A stretch of DNA of 64,000 bases from Combretum micranthum (GCA_024138025.1 JAMXBD010002773.1:100637-164636), one strand, 5' to 3'. Shown: positions 36,023-49,143, numbered from the stretch's first letter. Notes: a model not told the origin generated them from the sequence alone. Numbers and translations are program-made.

Positions 36023-36379
36023 ATGGCAGCCTTTCATGCTATATGCAAATGTTTTGTGATTGTTGTTGCAATAATCATCTGCCATGAAGTTTATCTTTCT
36101 AAGGGAAGGAAATTAAAATCAAATGGCAATTTGCTCCCTCCCATGATGGCAGACCCGAAGGTTGGTTTTGGCCAGACTAGCGCGGACAAGACCAACGATT
36201 TCCTCCCTAGGACATCCCAAAAGAATCCTGAGGTTGGCCACTCCGCCGTGACAGGAAAACCCTATGGCGGAGCAAAAGGAGAATCAGGGAACAGCTTCGA
36301 AACCACGGAGGCTGGTCCAGGTCACAGTCCTGGTGCGGGCCATATGTTCCCGTCAAAGCAAGCGGAACCAAAAATATAA
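36023..36379 (+). CDS. CEP: CEP-like secreted peptide precursor (two CEP domains)
   Basis: A 118-residue precursor. Residues 1-25 form a hydrophobic N-terminal signal segment (FVIVVAIIIC core), which should route the protein to secretion. A basic linker (KGRKLKS) follows, then the family block LLPP..DPKVGFGQT. There are two CEP-like domains. The first is F60-H73 (FLPRTSQKNPEVGH, 14 residues like the consensus F.PT.PG.SPG.GH but lacking the first SPG-type pattern). The second is F92-H107 (FETTEAGPGHSPGAGH), with the canonical GHSPGAGH end but two extra residues. CEPs are cut out of such precursors as about 15-residue hydroxyproline peptides. They act through leucine-rich-repeat receptor kinases in root growth and nitrogen-demand signalling; that role is known for the family, not shown here. 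A single exon fits the family. AATAAA lies at 36629-36634. The PIP family is a less likely alternative. Confidence 0.82.
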   Translation: MAAFHAICKCFVIVVAIIICHEVYLSKGRKLKSNGNLLPPMMADPKVGFGQTSADKTNDFLPRTSQKNPEVGHSAVTGKPYGGAKGESGNSFETTEAGPGHSPGAGHMFPSKQAEPKI

Positions 36380-36628
36380 TTATCGTATTCATGTACAGAC
36401 ATAATGAAGCATCCGTTGGTGAACTCTAGGTCTTCTAGATACCATGTCAGCTTAATCACTGTGTCCTGTTTTATAAACTATATGTAAGTTGTCAATTTCA
36501 TCGTTTCATCTAGGTAGGAGTTTGTCTCGAAAGGGAAACTTCCAAGAATGGCTCTGTATCAAGTGTGTACAAAAGTAAATGAAAGGAGCCCCTAGGCTCT
36601 AGCAGTGTAAGCATATTATCATTTCTTG

Positions 36629-36634
36629 AATAAA
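36629..36634 (+). terminator. Polyadenylation signal of the 36.0-kb CEP gene
   Basis: AATAAA, 250 bp after the stop codon. The paralogue at 62.2 kb has AATAAA at 62724 and 62770, at similar distance. Confidence 0.5.
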
Positions 36635-36640
36635 AGAATT

Positions 36641-38500
36641 TCTTATGACATTACCTCATTGATGTAGATTATTATCATATGAAAAACATAATAATATTAG
36701 ATAAAAAATTTGACAGTTAATTCATCCTATTAGGATAATCAGCATATGTGATTATAGAAACTTTTACTTTCCAACTATATTTTATCATATCCATCACTAA
36801 ATTATCAATAAAAGCTAGTACACTATAGTTAAGTTATTTTATCATGATTTAATCTAATTTAGTTTAATTTTAATAGTTCTTAAACAACACTAACACTTAA
36901 ATTTGCTAACCATGCCGTGTGGTACTACTAGTGTGCCTAAAATTGTGTGCCTTGCATGCTTATTCTTTCTTGTGCTGAGCCTGGCGCACTTGCACACCTG
37001 CATGCTTTTCCCTTTAACATGCTACCCACTTGCCACCTTTTATTTGTGAACCAGTGACCACGTGCAATTAGATGAGTTTGATTCCGTAATGCAAATGCTT
37101 TTTTTCAATTTTCTACCATTTTTAAGGTATTATCATATCATTATTGGAAAAAAAAAAAAAAAAAAAAGAAATGCAAAGTAACGTTTTTCAGATTTGGTAA
37201 ATTAGTTTTAGAAAGCACATATAAAAATGAATATAAAAAATTTACATTTCATGTTAAACTGAAATTGAATGTCGAAAATGTATACCCGAGATTTTTAAGA
37301 GATAGAATCTAATTGCTCATAGTAAAATGAAAAAATATATGATGCCAAAGAAATTCTACAGTCTTAAGATATTGTTTAATTTTAATGGGACTCTTAAGTA
37401 ATAATAAAACCTTCACTTCAAAAAAAGGCTAAATTATTAAATCCTAAAATAACTAAAAAAATTTAGTTAAATCAATTATTAAATACCAAGGTGTGTTTTT
37501 TATTTGAAAAAAAAACTTAAAATAATGGTTGAGCCTTAATAATCCCTAGCTAAACTAGGCGCTACCTTCAAAATCCCATCCCATGAAGTTATTTCAAAAT
37601 TTTATTTCCATCTTTCTTAGCTTCCATCAGGAATGACCAACTAAACTAAATAAATCTATCAAGCTAAATAAAAAAACTAAACCTAAACCCAATCCATTAC
37701 ACCTTTCCTTTCCTTTTGCCAAATGGAAGGCTGAGATTATGTGATCTCAAGATCTCTACTATATTATCAACGGTCCTATGTAGTCTTTAAGAATTCACAA
37801 GGCAATTCCAATGAAATCTCAGCACATCTCCCTTGTGCAAGCTCAATCTAAGCTAATATTTCATTAGATCTCACCCACCCCGAAACCCGCGCCACCCACC
37901 CACCCCCAAAACAATCACAAAAAAAAAAATAAATAAATAAATAAATAATAATAATCAGAAGATAATTTCATGAATTAAGCAATTTTCAAGCAAAAGATGA
38001 AAAAAAAAAACAAATATAATTCAACGGATTAGGATTAGAAAAATAATTGATAGGATTACATCTAGTAGATCACCAAGCAAGGCTTTGATACCATTGTCAC
38101 CATGTAGAAGACTACAAGATTAGAACAGTAGAAAACATGAATATGATATTTACTTAGAAAATTATTGTAGTAGAAAATGGTTTACAAGAGGTGACAGTAT
38201 AGATTAGAAAGTGCTTAGGATTGCAAAAGTCTTTCTATATGGCTTAGTTTTTTGCTTTCTTTTCTTTATAAGCTTTTTCCATCTTCACTACACGGGGGAG
38301 ATGAATTTATTGCTACGATTGCAATATATTATGTAGAAAGTTATAACCACCTTTTATAATATCTCATGGAAACTTCACAACTAACAATTTTAAAACATTT
38401 CACCTAACATCACTTCCAGAATGTGAATGATGTGATGGACTTAGTCTAAGACGTAGATGGTAGTAGTCAATTTTAAGTAGCATGAATTACATAGAAAGGT
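36641..38500. other. Intergenic, no recognisable gene
   Basis: AT-rich DNA with a 20-bp poly-A run at 37148-37167, an AAAT-type run near 37920-37950 and a CACCC-rich patch near 37880-37910. No coding feature seen. Confidence 0.45.
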
Positions 38501-38504
38501 GTTA

Positions 38505-38845
38505 ACATTTAGAGATAAATTTATTTAAGGTATCAATATTTCAACTAGTTAAATGTTTAAATATTAACTCATTTAAGATATCAACATTTTAAGTAATTAA
38601 AAAAAATATCAACATTTTGCAAAGTAAGTCAAATAACGTATTAATATTTGACATCAATGAAAATTAAAGAAACCTAATTGAAAATTAATCCAAATATTGA
38701 TACCTTAAATAAAATATACAAAACATAAATAATTCATTTGATTTACTTTGCTAAATGTTGGTCTCTTTTTTTAACCACTTAAAATGTTGATACCTTAAAT
38801 GAACCTACCTTCAAATATCAATACCATCAAGTGTAATTTACCCAT
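38505..38845. mobile_element. Foldback / MITE-like inverted-repeat element (about 340 bp)
   Basis: The left arm (about 38523-38634) and the right arm (about 38715-38830) are inverted complements. CATTTAAGATATCAACATTT and the following TAAGTAATTAAAAAAA..ATCAACATTTTGCAAAGTAA match the complement of the text ending ATGTTGATACCTTAAATG. A third copy of the TTTAAGGTATCAATATT word lies inverted in the loop near 38693-38709. The arms are about 110 bp and differ by substitutions. I could not confirm a target duplication. Confidence 0.7.
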
Positions 38846-39691
38846 CTCAAGTATTAACAATTACAAATAGGACATATAGTATAGCCTTTGGTAGTTCATC
38901 ATGAAACATCATCATATGTTAGCAAAGCATTACTAAGTCCCAAGTTATGTGGCTCACATACGAAAGGTGTGTTTTGCAACAACATAAATGTTTAAACCCT
39001 ATTTGTCTCAAACTCCATCCACTCATCAATGTTACAATATAATACTTTACGTTACAAATACCATTTTGAATATCTCATGAAATTTTCTCAACTCACAAAA
39101 TTTAAGGATTTCACCTAACCTATCTTCTAGAATGTGGATGTTGTGATGCCTATTGGCTAAGACATAGGTTAAAGTGGATCAATTTAAAATTTATCAATTA
39201 GAAATGGGACATCTTGAATTTGTCATAGGTGACATGGCCCGCATACGAAATGAGGATTGTACACAATTGCATTAAACATGTAAATGTATTTATTAGAAAT
39301 TCTAACTATTTTTTTTATAAAAGATATGAGCAAAAAAATAATATATTTATCTTATAAGTCAATCTTAAGATAAGAAAGAACATTAACAAAATATTTCTCT
39401 TTCATACAAGATCAAATTGTTGAGAATTGAAATTATCGATTGCAATACCTAATTGCATACTCTAACTATCTAAGCATTCCATTACAAACTTTAGTAAACT
39501 TGTCCTTTCTCATTCCACCTAATGTCCTTAACCATATTTTAATGATTGAGAATTGTTGGAGGCATGATTTCAGTTAAATTACCTCAATACCTTAACCATA
39601 ACCTCCTCTCCTTCTTCTTCTTCTTTTTGTTTTTAACAATCCTTTCTTTTTCCACATTAATTCATCACAACTATAGTAGTAATTTTGGATT
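38846..39691. other. Intergenic, no recognisable feature
   Basis: AT-rich DNA between the foldback element and solo LTR copy C. No gene seen. Confidence 0.45.
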
Positions 39692-39696
39692 TATGC

Positions 39697-42600
39697 TGTA
39701 AACTTTCAAATTTTTCGTAACTCTAAAAAATAATCCTAGAATTAAAATATTGAATCGAACTCCTAAAAGCCAACCCAAGTTAAAAGCAAAACCTATACAA
39801 TATCAAATACAAAATTTCATGACCTTAAGAAAAGGAGAACCTTCAAAAACAAAAGAAAATTCAATAATTGTTCAACTTAAAAATCCAAATGTGAGACAAT
39901 TCATCTATCTAATCCTACACATAAACGAGATGAACATCCAAATAATATTCAATAGAAAATTATAGAACCTTAAGTCTTCTGGTTAATTTTGGAATAAAAA
40001 ATCTAACTTAGTACCAAAAGTCAAACTAAATCATCACATAACCCTAGACTCGATTAATGAATCCCGGTAACTAAAAAATATTAAATAAATCACAAAAATA
40101 AAGTAAAATATAAATTTTGAACCAAAAATATAAAACAGTCGTAAATCCCAAAAATTTATAATCTTGCAAATAAATCTTAAAGTTGAAATTAAAACCGATT
40201 CTTAAAAGTCAATTGGGCTAATAACAAGCTCTAGTGAGATTAGATCCAACAATCCTGCGCTCTTAACCCCTAAACAATGAAGTTGAGATAATTGGATTGA
40301 AGTCCATAATAATGTAGAGAAGCTTAAAAATATCAGATTTGTTAAAATTTAGTTCATTTCGATCCAAAAAATTCAGATATCGAAAATCATGCCCTGGTAC
40401 ACCGAATGTTAAAGAAATTCAAATAACACCTTTAGATTCATAAAATTAAGGATTTCAAAAATATCATTTTTATAAATTTTCGGTATCTAAAAATATCTTA
40501 TATAACTCGTTTACACATTTTTTTTACTACTAGTATTTTATTTGTCTAGTCTACTATTCATTGTACTATTTCTACTATTCATTATACTATTAATCTATTT
40601 CTATTTTCTTATAACCTATTCTTAAATCTATATACATAATTCTTACAATTTTCTTTTCCCATAAAAATTCTACACCACATATTACTAAACTTTTCTTACA
40701 CTTTTCGTCTAAAATTAATTTTTAATTACTCCTTTTCTTCATGCCATCAATTTTTTCTTTTTTATTTTTTAGTTAACTACAATTTTCCTCCAACTTTCCT
40801 ATAAATACTCATCTCCCTCTTCATTCTTTACACACATCTCATACACATAACAAAACTCTATCAAAATCATTTTCTCAACTTCTCTCTCTAATTTTTCTCT
40901 CCAAAACTCTCTTCCCAACTCTCTCATCTTTCCATATTCTTACTATCTTCATGCAACATCAACCTCTCTTTCTTCTACACCTACTTCTCTACATTAGATA
41001 AAAATTTCTACAAGTGTTCTTTATGTTCGTATAACTTAACATGACCATAATGTTTTCTAAACTCATGGGAGTTAAGAAAGCAACACTATGTTCATATTTT
41101 TTCTTATTTATGCAAAATTTTATTGTTATATTATTATAATATTATGCTCTATTTTTTAATTTAACTCCTATATATTATTAAATATAGTTATGTGTGTGTA
41201 TATATATATATCTATTTTTAGAGCCTATAAGCTCACTAACATAACTTTTATTTATTCATACTTTGCAATTTATTTATTTATTCCATGTTATTATATCAAG
41301 ACTAGTCTTTCTAGTCTTATACTTATCTTCTTCAAGTCAAAACAATTTTTCTTCTTTCTTTTGGGCTTGTCCATAATCTAAGTCCAGGGAGCCTTGAAAT
41401 AAATCTAAGACTTCCATGATTTTCTTATTTGATTTCTTATTCTCTTAAAGGATTAGCCCATGTCTAAGTTCGAGAAGTCTTGATACAAGTTAAGACTTTC
41501 CAATATTTGACTTTTATTATGTGCTTATTTAATTTTATGTCTTTTATCTTTTATATGAATTATTTTTGTTCATAGTACTAAACTACAAGTTCATATTTAT
41601 GCATGATCATCTTGTTGTTGTCTTAATAAAATAAAAGGATTCTTTTCTTTAATAAAGAAAATCATAATTAAATTATTTATAATAAAACGATATTTGTTAC
41701 TTAGAAAAAATTTCTCTTAAAACTTAGATCTATATTTTAACATAATTTTTTTCAAAAGTTTAGATAAGTTCATCATAGATTTTAGTATTGTTATTATGAC
41801 TTTTTTCTCAACATTTAACTAAAGTAGTCTCTGGTCTCTAATCTCTAATCTCCTTTCAAACTACTAAGATAAAATTTTCATCTAAAACTTTAAGGTTGAT
41901 AATTCTTTATTATATAAATTTTTCTTAAGAACTTATTTATAAGATTATCAACAATACTTTAACAAACACTAAAAACCAAACAACTTTTCTAAATTAAGTT
42001 TAAAATCAACTCACTAGTTAAAAATCCACTTAGAAATGAATAGGTATAAAACTTAAGGAACTAAATTTTAAGAGGTAAAAATCCATTTTCTTTTATTAAA
42101 TAAATAGTTATGATAGATAATCACTCACTTGTAATAAACTAAAGATTTTTCCATCAAAGGTCCATGTATTAAAAAATTATGGATTTAGAAAAGAGTTATT
42201 ATGGGAATAAAAACTTAAAACAAGCTATTCCTTTAAATTTTTCTCTTAAGCTAAAATTTAAAACATATTCTTTATAACTTAGAATGATTTTCCTCATAAC
42301 CATATAAAGTATCATGTTTTGGAAAATAATTAGTTAAAAGAAGCTAGTATGAAAGTAAAATATTCATGAATTCCAAATAAATATGAAATCATGATTTTCC
42401 TTAATTAAATGTCACATTTACAAATTCTAAGAATTTAAAATTTTGTTTAAAGATGAAACCTAGGAAATTCTTCAAAAGAGAACTATACTTAGGTTTTATG
42501 TTACAAATAAATAAAACTATGTTTTATAAAATAAATTGTTAAGCAAGAATTTGTGAAGACCTTTAGGAAATACATATATTAGATTATGGGTTTTCTTGTT

Positions 42601-44289
42601 AATCAAATCACATATTTATAAAATAGCAATTTAAATCACAAGTCAAAGAATGATGCTCCACTAAACTCATCTTTCATAAAAATTATTTACAAATGTTATT
42701 TCAAGGCAACATTACTAGAATCATGCATATAATATAAGATTACGTATATATTAAAAGGATTTTTTCAGCTATATAATGTTTATGCATTTGCTATAGAATT
42801 TTTGGATGAAATAAAAATTGAGGAAAATTACAAATTAAGGTAGAATTTTCGTGCTAAAGTTGTACCAACCCATTTTCCAACCCAAATGACTTTGAATGTT
42901 AAAAATAACCTTAGAAATAGATAGATCTTTTTGAGTAGGTAGAAAACGACATTTTTATGAAAAATTCTAAGTTAAAATAAGCAAATTATGGACATTTTAA
43001 GTTGGGGTTTCACATAATCCTATTTTTGACAAAAATCATAAAATAGAATTAGAAAGCTTGAGTGGAACTTCCATGAAATCTCATCCTAGTTATTTCTTTT
43101 GTTTAGGTAACGAAGAATATGTGATTTTCCTTCCTGAGGACTACTACGACTAAGAAGTTGTAATATGGACGAGTGAGTTTTTCTTTACATTTTATGTATT
43201 TGCACATATGCTTGTAGAATAGAGCACTAGATATTAGAGAAAAATAAAAATTGATATGCATGCGGTTTATTATGGGTACTATGTATGTGATTCGTTATGT
43301 GTGATCAATAAATGATAAGCATATCGGAGCTTGACTGGTTGATTAATATAAATTGCCTTATGTATATTGTTATGTGTACAAATATTGATTGATCGACTTA
43401 AATGAATTAATGTCGAATTGGAAATTTCTTATACTAAATTACTTATGCAGATCACTTAGAATATCATTTTCGCATTTTGCTACTACTCCTTAGCGTGGGA
43501 CTGGAAAGGCAAGCTGCCTAATTACATCTTAAGAAATTAGGACGTTCAGGGAATATGGCATCATGGTATAGCAAGTAGGATCGATCGCTTTGGTTAAAGA
43601 AAGACCAGGGACTAGTAATGCGATTCATTGAAACCCCAAGAAGTGTGCAAATTTTAAGGAGATTGACGTGACCATTGCAAAGCATTCCTTAACCTTTAAT
43701 GGAGGGGTAAATCCATTCTACATACGAAATCTGATAATCCTATGTATTGTTTGATCATATGGTTGCTGCATTTCATATGCTTGCTTAATGGACTTGTTTG
43801 ATTGCTTTATTATGAGTACTTTTTGCATAAGTAATATCTCACTAAGCTAGTTATGCTTGTCTCCTAATAGATTTCTAATATTGTAGGATTATCATTTTTG
43901 CACTCGTGACCACCCTGACCATTTAGGTAGAACCTACGTTTTTTGGGAGCTTTTAGAGAAATTCTATTTTGAAAAATTTAGATTAGATTTCCTTCAAAAT
44001 CTTTCAATTTTAGTTATTTGTCTTACTAAGGCCATGTTACCATGGAGATTCATCAAGTGAATTCCCCATAGAAGATGTAAGGCCTTTTATTTTGATGAAT
44101 CATAATAGTATTACTTTGAATGTTTCGCTACCACTATCTTAAAATGCATAACTCCACCGGTCTCCCTTTGTTGTGAATGTATGTCTTGTATCAATATGAA
44201 AACTTTCGAGTGACTAAGGTAGTCATTCTCAAGTTTTAATATTATGTACAGTGGGTTGTTACATTTAAGGTACCTGTTAGGGTGTGACA
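39697..44289 (+). mobile_element. Giant solo LTR, family 1, copy C (4.6 kb)
   Basis: It starts TGTAAACTTTCAAATTTTTC, like the start of copy A, and ends GGGTGTGACA. The target-site duplication has one mismatch: TATGC at 39692-39696, TATAC at 44290-44294. Colinear family-1 blocks are the TATA box at 40800, 'gagcctataagctcac' at 41220, 'actagtctttctagtctta' near 41301, 'gcaaattatggacattttaagtt' near 42981, 'atggacgagtgag' at 43166 and 'gtgactaaggtagtcattc' at 44211. It carries no gag-pol and no primer site. Open frames inside are not genes. Confidence 0.87.
40800..40807 (+). promoter_or_regulatory. TATA box of solo LTR copy C
   Basis: TATAAATA followed by CTCATCTCCCTCTTC, about 1.1 kb from the LTR start. 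The same arrangement is present in the other three copies. Confidence 0.6.
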
Positions 44290-44294
44290 TATAC

Positions 44295-46491
44295 ACTCCT
44301 TCCTAAACATAATATAATCATTTTCACATGCATCAATTTTATATATGCATCTACTTCTAAGTTTTTCAACATACATTATGCCTTGTAGTAAATGGTCTAT
44401 AAAATACTCAAATTCAATTTTTCTAAATTAATTATGTTGTATAAGTTTGATTAGGAAAAAAACTTCAATGTCACGTTTGATACGCAAGAATGATTTGGAA
44501 TGGAATGGATTGTAATGGAATGGAATGAGTTTGGACATGACAAATTTATTCTTATGCTTGGAAGATTACATGGAATAGAATGGCTAAAAATTGCAATTAT
44601 TGGGAATGTCCTTAGTAACAAATACAAAATATAAATACATGATTAGAAAAAAGATAATTACATTAATATTTAATAAAGGTGAAATGAAATTGCGATTCCA
44701 CTTTCTCAAAGGCAGAATTGGATTCCCCTTCAAAGCGAGAATCGTCGATTCTAAAGAATCGCGATTCCAGCTTCTAAAAACACTTCACACATTGGGAAAG
44801 GGAATGGAAATTGCAATTGCAATTTGATAAGTATCTAAAGACCCTTATTGTTCACCCTGTTTCAATATGATATCATATGGATTTTATGTGAATTATTAAA
44901 GAAAAGGATATTAATATGGTTAGAATGTCAATTTTAGGGATAAAGAAAGATTTTGAGCGTAATGAAGATTTTTGGATGAGTTAAGTGAGATTTTGATAAA
45001 GAAATAGGAATTTGAAAAAATTACAACATACATGACCTTTCTATACAAGTTGCGTAGAGTACTAATGTTAGAGATCAAAAGTGACTAGCGAGCATTTTTA
45101 AAGTACATAAGGATATACACAAGCCATGTAGGATGCTTGTGTAGATGACCAAAAATGGACAGAAGCGTTTTTTAGTGAAAGCCAGTGTGAAGGCCGACGA
45201 CCTAACTCCCAAGGCCAGCAGCATAAATTTCAAAGCCGCGTATATAGGTAGCCTTCTTTGTCCAGTTGACATTTTTCTCCATTTTTTGTCCTATATTGCC
45301 TTGAACACAAGTTGTGTAGGATAAACATGCAAAAGACAAATTCATCTTTTCCTATAAATAACGAGCTTAACTCGTCTTTTATATATCATATCTAAATTCC
45401 TTATTCTTTTTACGAACCCTTGAGAGAAAAATAGGTATTTTAGAGTAGAGAAACGCAATGGCTTATTAGAGATCACAAGACTTCATCTTCTATCATTGTA
45501 TTTCTTATTCTATGAGAAAATAGATTTTTTATCCTAAATCTTATAAATCCTAACCCTAATGTAGAGATAAGATTGCTTTGTTAATGGAAGTTCGTGTTTC
45601 TTGAATCTATTTATGTGCTTTAATTGTACTTTGAATTAATACGTGTACTATTACTTTTCATTGCTTGATTCTTGTTAATTTATCGATGGATTGATTGATA
45701 AGATAGATCTAACATGAATAGAGAAGTTTGAATGCAACTCTAGATAGATTGCATGAACTTTCTACATAAAGATTGAATCTTTTTAAGGAATGAACTCTAA
45801 TACAATTTTGTATGCATCTGATGATGAAAGACATTTTCATTAGATATATAGGGTAAAAATTCAATCATGTTGAAAGAGAGATCGATGAAATTAAGGATTC
45901 TTGCAATTCAAGAACTGAAACAACCATTAATAAATGTTTTGTAAGGAATTGGAAATAGGGTTAGTGGTGAATTAAAATCAATGATAGTCTTGTGATATGA
46001 TATTCTTAGAAGCATTGACACTTGCTTTTGCTAGGGTTTAGTAATTAACTAGTTCCTTAAATATATTAAGATCACTCGAATTAAATAAGCTAAATGATAG
46101 ATATAGAGTAGCACTAGTTGTTATAAGTCCTAGTGGAGTGATCCTATGCTTATATCGGTACTACAATCAATAGGTACGCTTGCCTAGGCTTAGTCGCAAA
46201 GGATAAAAAGGTTTTAATTTAATTTGATAAATTGTGATTGAGAAATCTCATATCACGATTCATTATGATTATTCTTGTGTACCAAACGTACTATAACATA
46301 TGCCAATTTTAAATGGTCTTTCAAAGGGTCTAAATGGTTTATAAATTGGTCAAATTCAAATTGGTTAAATGCCATTTCATGTTACCAAATTAGATGATTT
46401 ACACCATTCTACTCCTGAACATAGCCCTCATATTGCTCATTTTGAAAGTTGTTATAGCAAAGCAAAATTGAAATCAGGAGGGATAAAGACA
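44295..46491. other. Intergenic, partly degraded retroelement sequence
   Basis: No gene is supported. About 44470-44830 is rich in GGAATGG words. About 45340-46200 looks like the non-coding region of an old LTR element: a CTATAAATAACG word at 45352, a leader-like stretch, and the 'TACTACAATCAATAGGTACGC' motif near 46165. It resembles the minus strand at 5690-6330. Boundaries are not defined. Confidence 0.35.
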
Positions 46492-48415
46492 CATGGAGTT
46501 CCTACACTTTTAACTTTTGACAATTTAGTGTCTAAATTTTCATTTTTAGTGATTTAGTGCACTTTTTTTTTCAATTAAGTGTCTCCATTTATGCGAAAGT
46601 TAACACGCATTACATTATTTTACATTTTATTGTCAGTACTTTATATTTATTACATTTTAGTGTCCATAATTTTGTTTTGATTTCATTTCAGTGTCTATTC
46701 ATTAATTAATTTATTGAAATTAATATTTTACTTTTTAAGTGGTATATTATTTTCAAAATAAAATAAAAGTTATATAATGATTTATTGAAAATTAATTTTT
46801 ATTTTTAATGTATATATTGTCAAAAACTTTTTCTCTCAATTTTATTTCGATATATGATGTTACTATATTTTCAAGAATTGACAAGCAAGCAAATATTGAA
46901 ATGGTTAAAACATGTAAATAAACTTTTGTTTAGCCTTATAACATTAATTTCCAAACTTGTTGATTAACACAACTCTTTATATTTCAAAAAGTTTTTAGAT
47001 ATTTTTGCTAGAGTCCTTCAAAAATGCTTTTCCAAGTGAAAATAAAAAAAAATGACTTTTTATTTTCTTTGAAAAAACTATCATAACTACTTGAATAATG
47101 TCATGTTTGAAATAGCCAACGGCCTTATTGTCTAAGGGGGAGGACTTGAATTAAATTTTCCTTTCTGAATGAAGTGTCATGTTGGTTCTCACTTTACTTG
47201 GAGGAACGATCAAAATTTGATTGTCAATAGTATCTATCTTTGAAAGTATAAACTATATATATATATATATATGTATATATAAACTAGACAAGTCTATCTA
47301 AGAAAATGACAAATTTTCACAATACATTTTTCAAATAAGATAACAATTTTTAAATAATTTGTAATAGAAACTTTCAGCAACTATAAGTTTTCATTCGTAC
47401 GATATACTATTGGCAAATTATAGTATTATAAAATTTAAATATTAGGATTGGAATACTATTAAGGATGTAAAAACGTTATATTATGTGGAAGTATATTATT
47501 CAAAAAATTAGAAAATTTGGGTTTTAAGGGTAAAAATGTTTGGTTTTCAATTTATAATCATTTCAAATTTACATGGTTCAAATAATTAGATGACATATAT
47601 GAGATCTTGTTTCCAAATAAAAATACATCTTACAATCTTCCCAACAATATAAAATATGTTAAAACCAAACATTACATCCAAAACTTATGCATAATTGAAA
47701 ATGCTAACATAAGTAATTTTTTATGTTTTAATGTATCAATTACAAAAGTCAAATATATTAATTTTTTAGAAAATATAAATGTTAAATTTGAAACCTAAAC
47801 TTTATACGAAAATTCAATTTGAAGTAGTGAATTTGATAGTCAATCAAACCTTTTTTAGTTGTTTAACTGCCTACCATTTGTTTCGTTTCTTGATATGGAA
47901 GAGATAGCATATAATTGCATTTTTATGACTTCACCTAATGTCATTTAGTACAAATAAGTTGATTTTCCACTTTAGTGAGCATAATAAATGACTTTTAATA
48001 AGATAGTAAAAATACCTTGAAAAGTTTAATGAAGTATCAACTTGACCACTTCAAAACTCATGTGTCATATTCAGTTTTCATCCAAAATTCAATATCAAAT
48101 TTGATTTTTTTTCTTTTATAAATAGTAATTTTAATTAATTAATACGAATTAAGAAAATTCAAGTATTAATTTTTAATATATTAATTAGCAAATAAACACA
48201 AAAATGAATTAAAAGTAAAGAACGAAAACTACAATAAAATCAAAACTAATGTACAAATACGAGAATACAAAAAATGAAAAAAAAAAAAAGAAAAACCAAT
48301 TGCAAGTAACTTCTCATTACGACAACACAAAATAAAAAAAAACAAGGACTAAATTACTAAAAATAAAAATTTTAAATCCTAAATTATTAAAAAGTGACAA
48401 TATAGGTACTCCATG
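46492..48415. mobile_element. Mutator-like element with long terminal inverted repeats, non-coding (1.9 kb)
   Basis: The left end (CATGGAGTTCCTACACTTTT, then GACAATTTAGTGTCTAAATT and TTTTTAGTGATTTAGT) is the inverted complement of the right end (ACTAAATTACTAAAAATAAA, then CCTAAATTATTAAAAAGTGA and GGTACTCCATG). Weaker similarity continues inward to about 46740 and 48115, so the inverted repeats are about 250-300 bp. Long inverted repeats without transposase are typical of non-autonomous Mutator-like elements. A target duplication is not evident at either boundary choice. The interior contains no recognisable gene. Confidence 0.6.
47250..47274. repeat. (TA)n microsatellite
   Basis: A TA dinucleotide run inside the Mutator-like element. 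Confidence 0.8.
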
Positions 48416-49143
48416 CGTCAATATCCTATTAGCACTATAAACCCCCAAATTTTTTGAATCAGTTTAAGCCTAAACCCTAAACCGGAAGTCAACCGGAGCT
48501 CTAATGGTCAACAAAACCCTAGTTAAACGTAATAGTTTAAGTCCGGCACTGCCGAATAAGAAAGTCGGTGAGGATAAGAAGAAGTTTAGAATGTAGAATA
48601 GTGCGGAATTATCTAAGGCTACATAAAAAGATCAAATTAGTAAAACCGCAACTTGTCTCGAATCCGATCGGACAAGGTTCTTGAAAAACGTGTCTAGGAC
48701 CTCGGAATAGTAAAAATATTCCGAATACACCGTTAGACTCGTAAAAATATAGGGTTTTCAAAATATCAATTTCGTAATTTTTCGGTAAGTAAAAAATACA
48801 GATATCGCATTTATACGCGTATTTCTTACTATCGGTACTTTATTAGTCATATTTATCTCACATTACACTATTCATTACTATTCTACACTATTCTTTTATC
48901 TCTACTTTTTCTTACACCTACTCTTACACACTCCATAACCTATAACCTTTACTTTTTACCTTTCCTATAATTTTATTTCACATCTACCTTACATATTACA
49001 TCTTTTATTTAACAAAAATAAAAAAAAATAAAATCATTCCCTCTCACATCTCTCTATGGTTGGCTCCCCCTCTCCCATGTACCCTCTCAATTTGTTTTAT
49101 TTTTCTTTTATTTTTATCATACAAAAATCCCTCCACATTTTCC

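Larger units (their letters stand above)
34970..36640 (+). repeat. Segmental duplicate carrying a CEP gene and its promoter (copy 1)
   Basis: This stretch is colinear with about 61200-62780. Shared landmarks in order are: the 'taaacatatttcaaa' word (35040 and 61268), 'ataagat.c.a.aagtttcaa' (35200 and 61407), 'cctttgacttgaatggcaaa' (35491 and 61722), CACACGTG, 'gtgtaaaattcaaa'-like text, AGATCTTCGAGCACCA (35707 and 61945), the CGACGGTTCGA block, the TATA box and the coding region. It is a gene duplication that included the full promoter. Confidence 0.8.

Noticed and set aside
39750..39965. 71-codon open frame
   Set aside because: It lies within the first part of solo LTR copy C and has no recognisable protein features.
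44470..44830. GGAATGG-rich segment as a MITE
   Set aside because: The GGAATGG words are in the same orientation at both ends, so no terminal inverted repeat could be shown.
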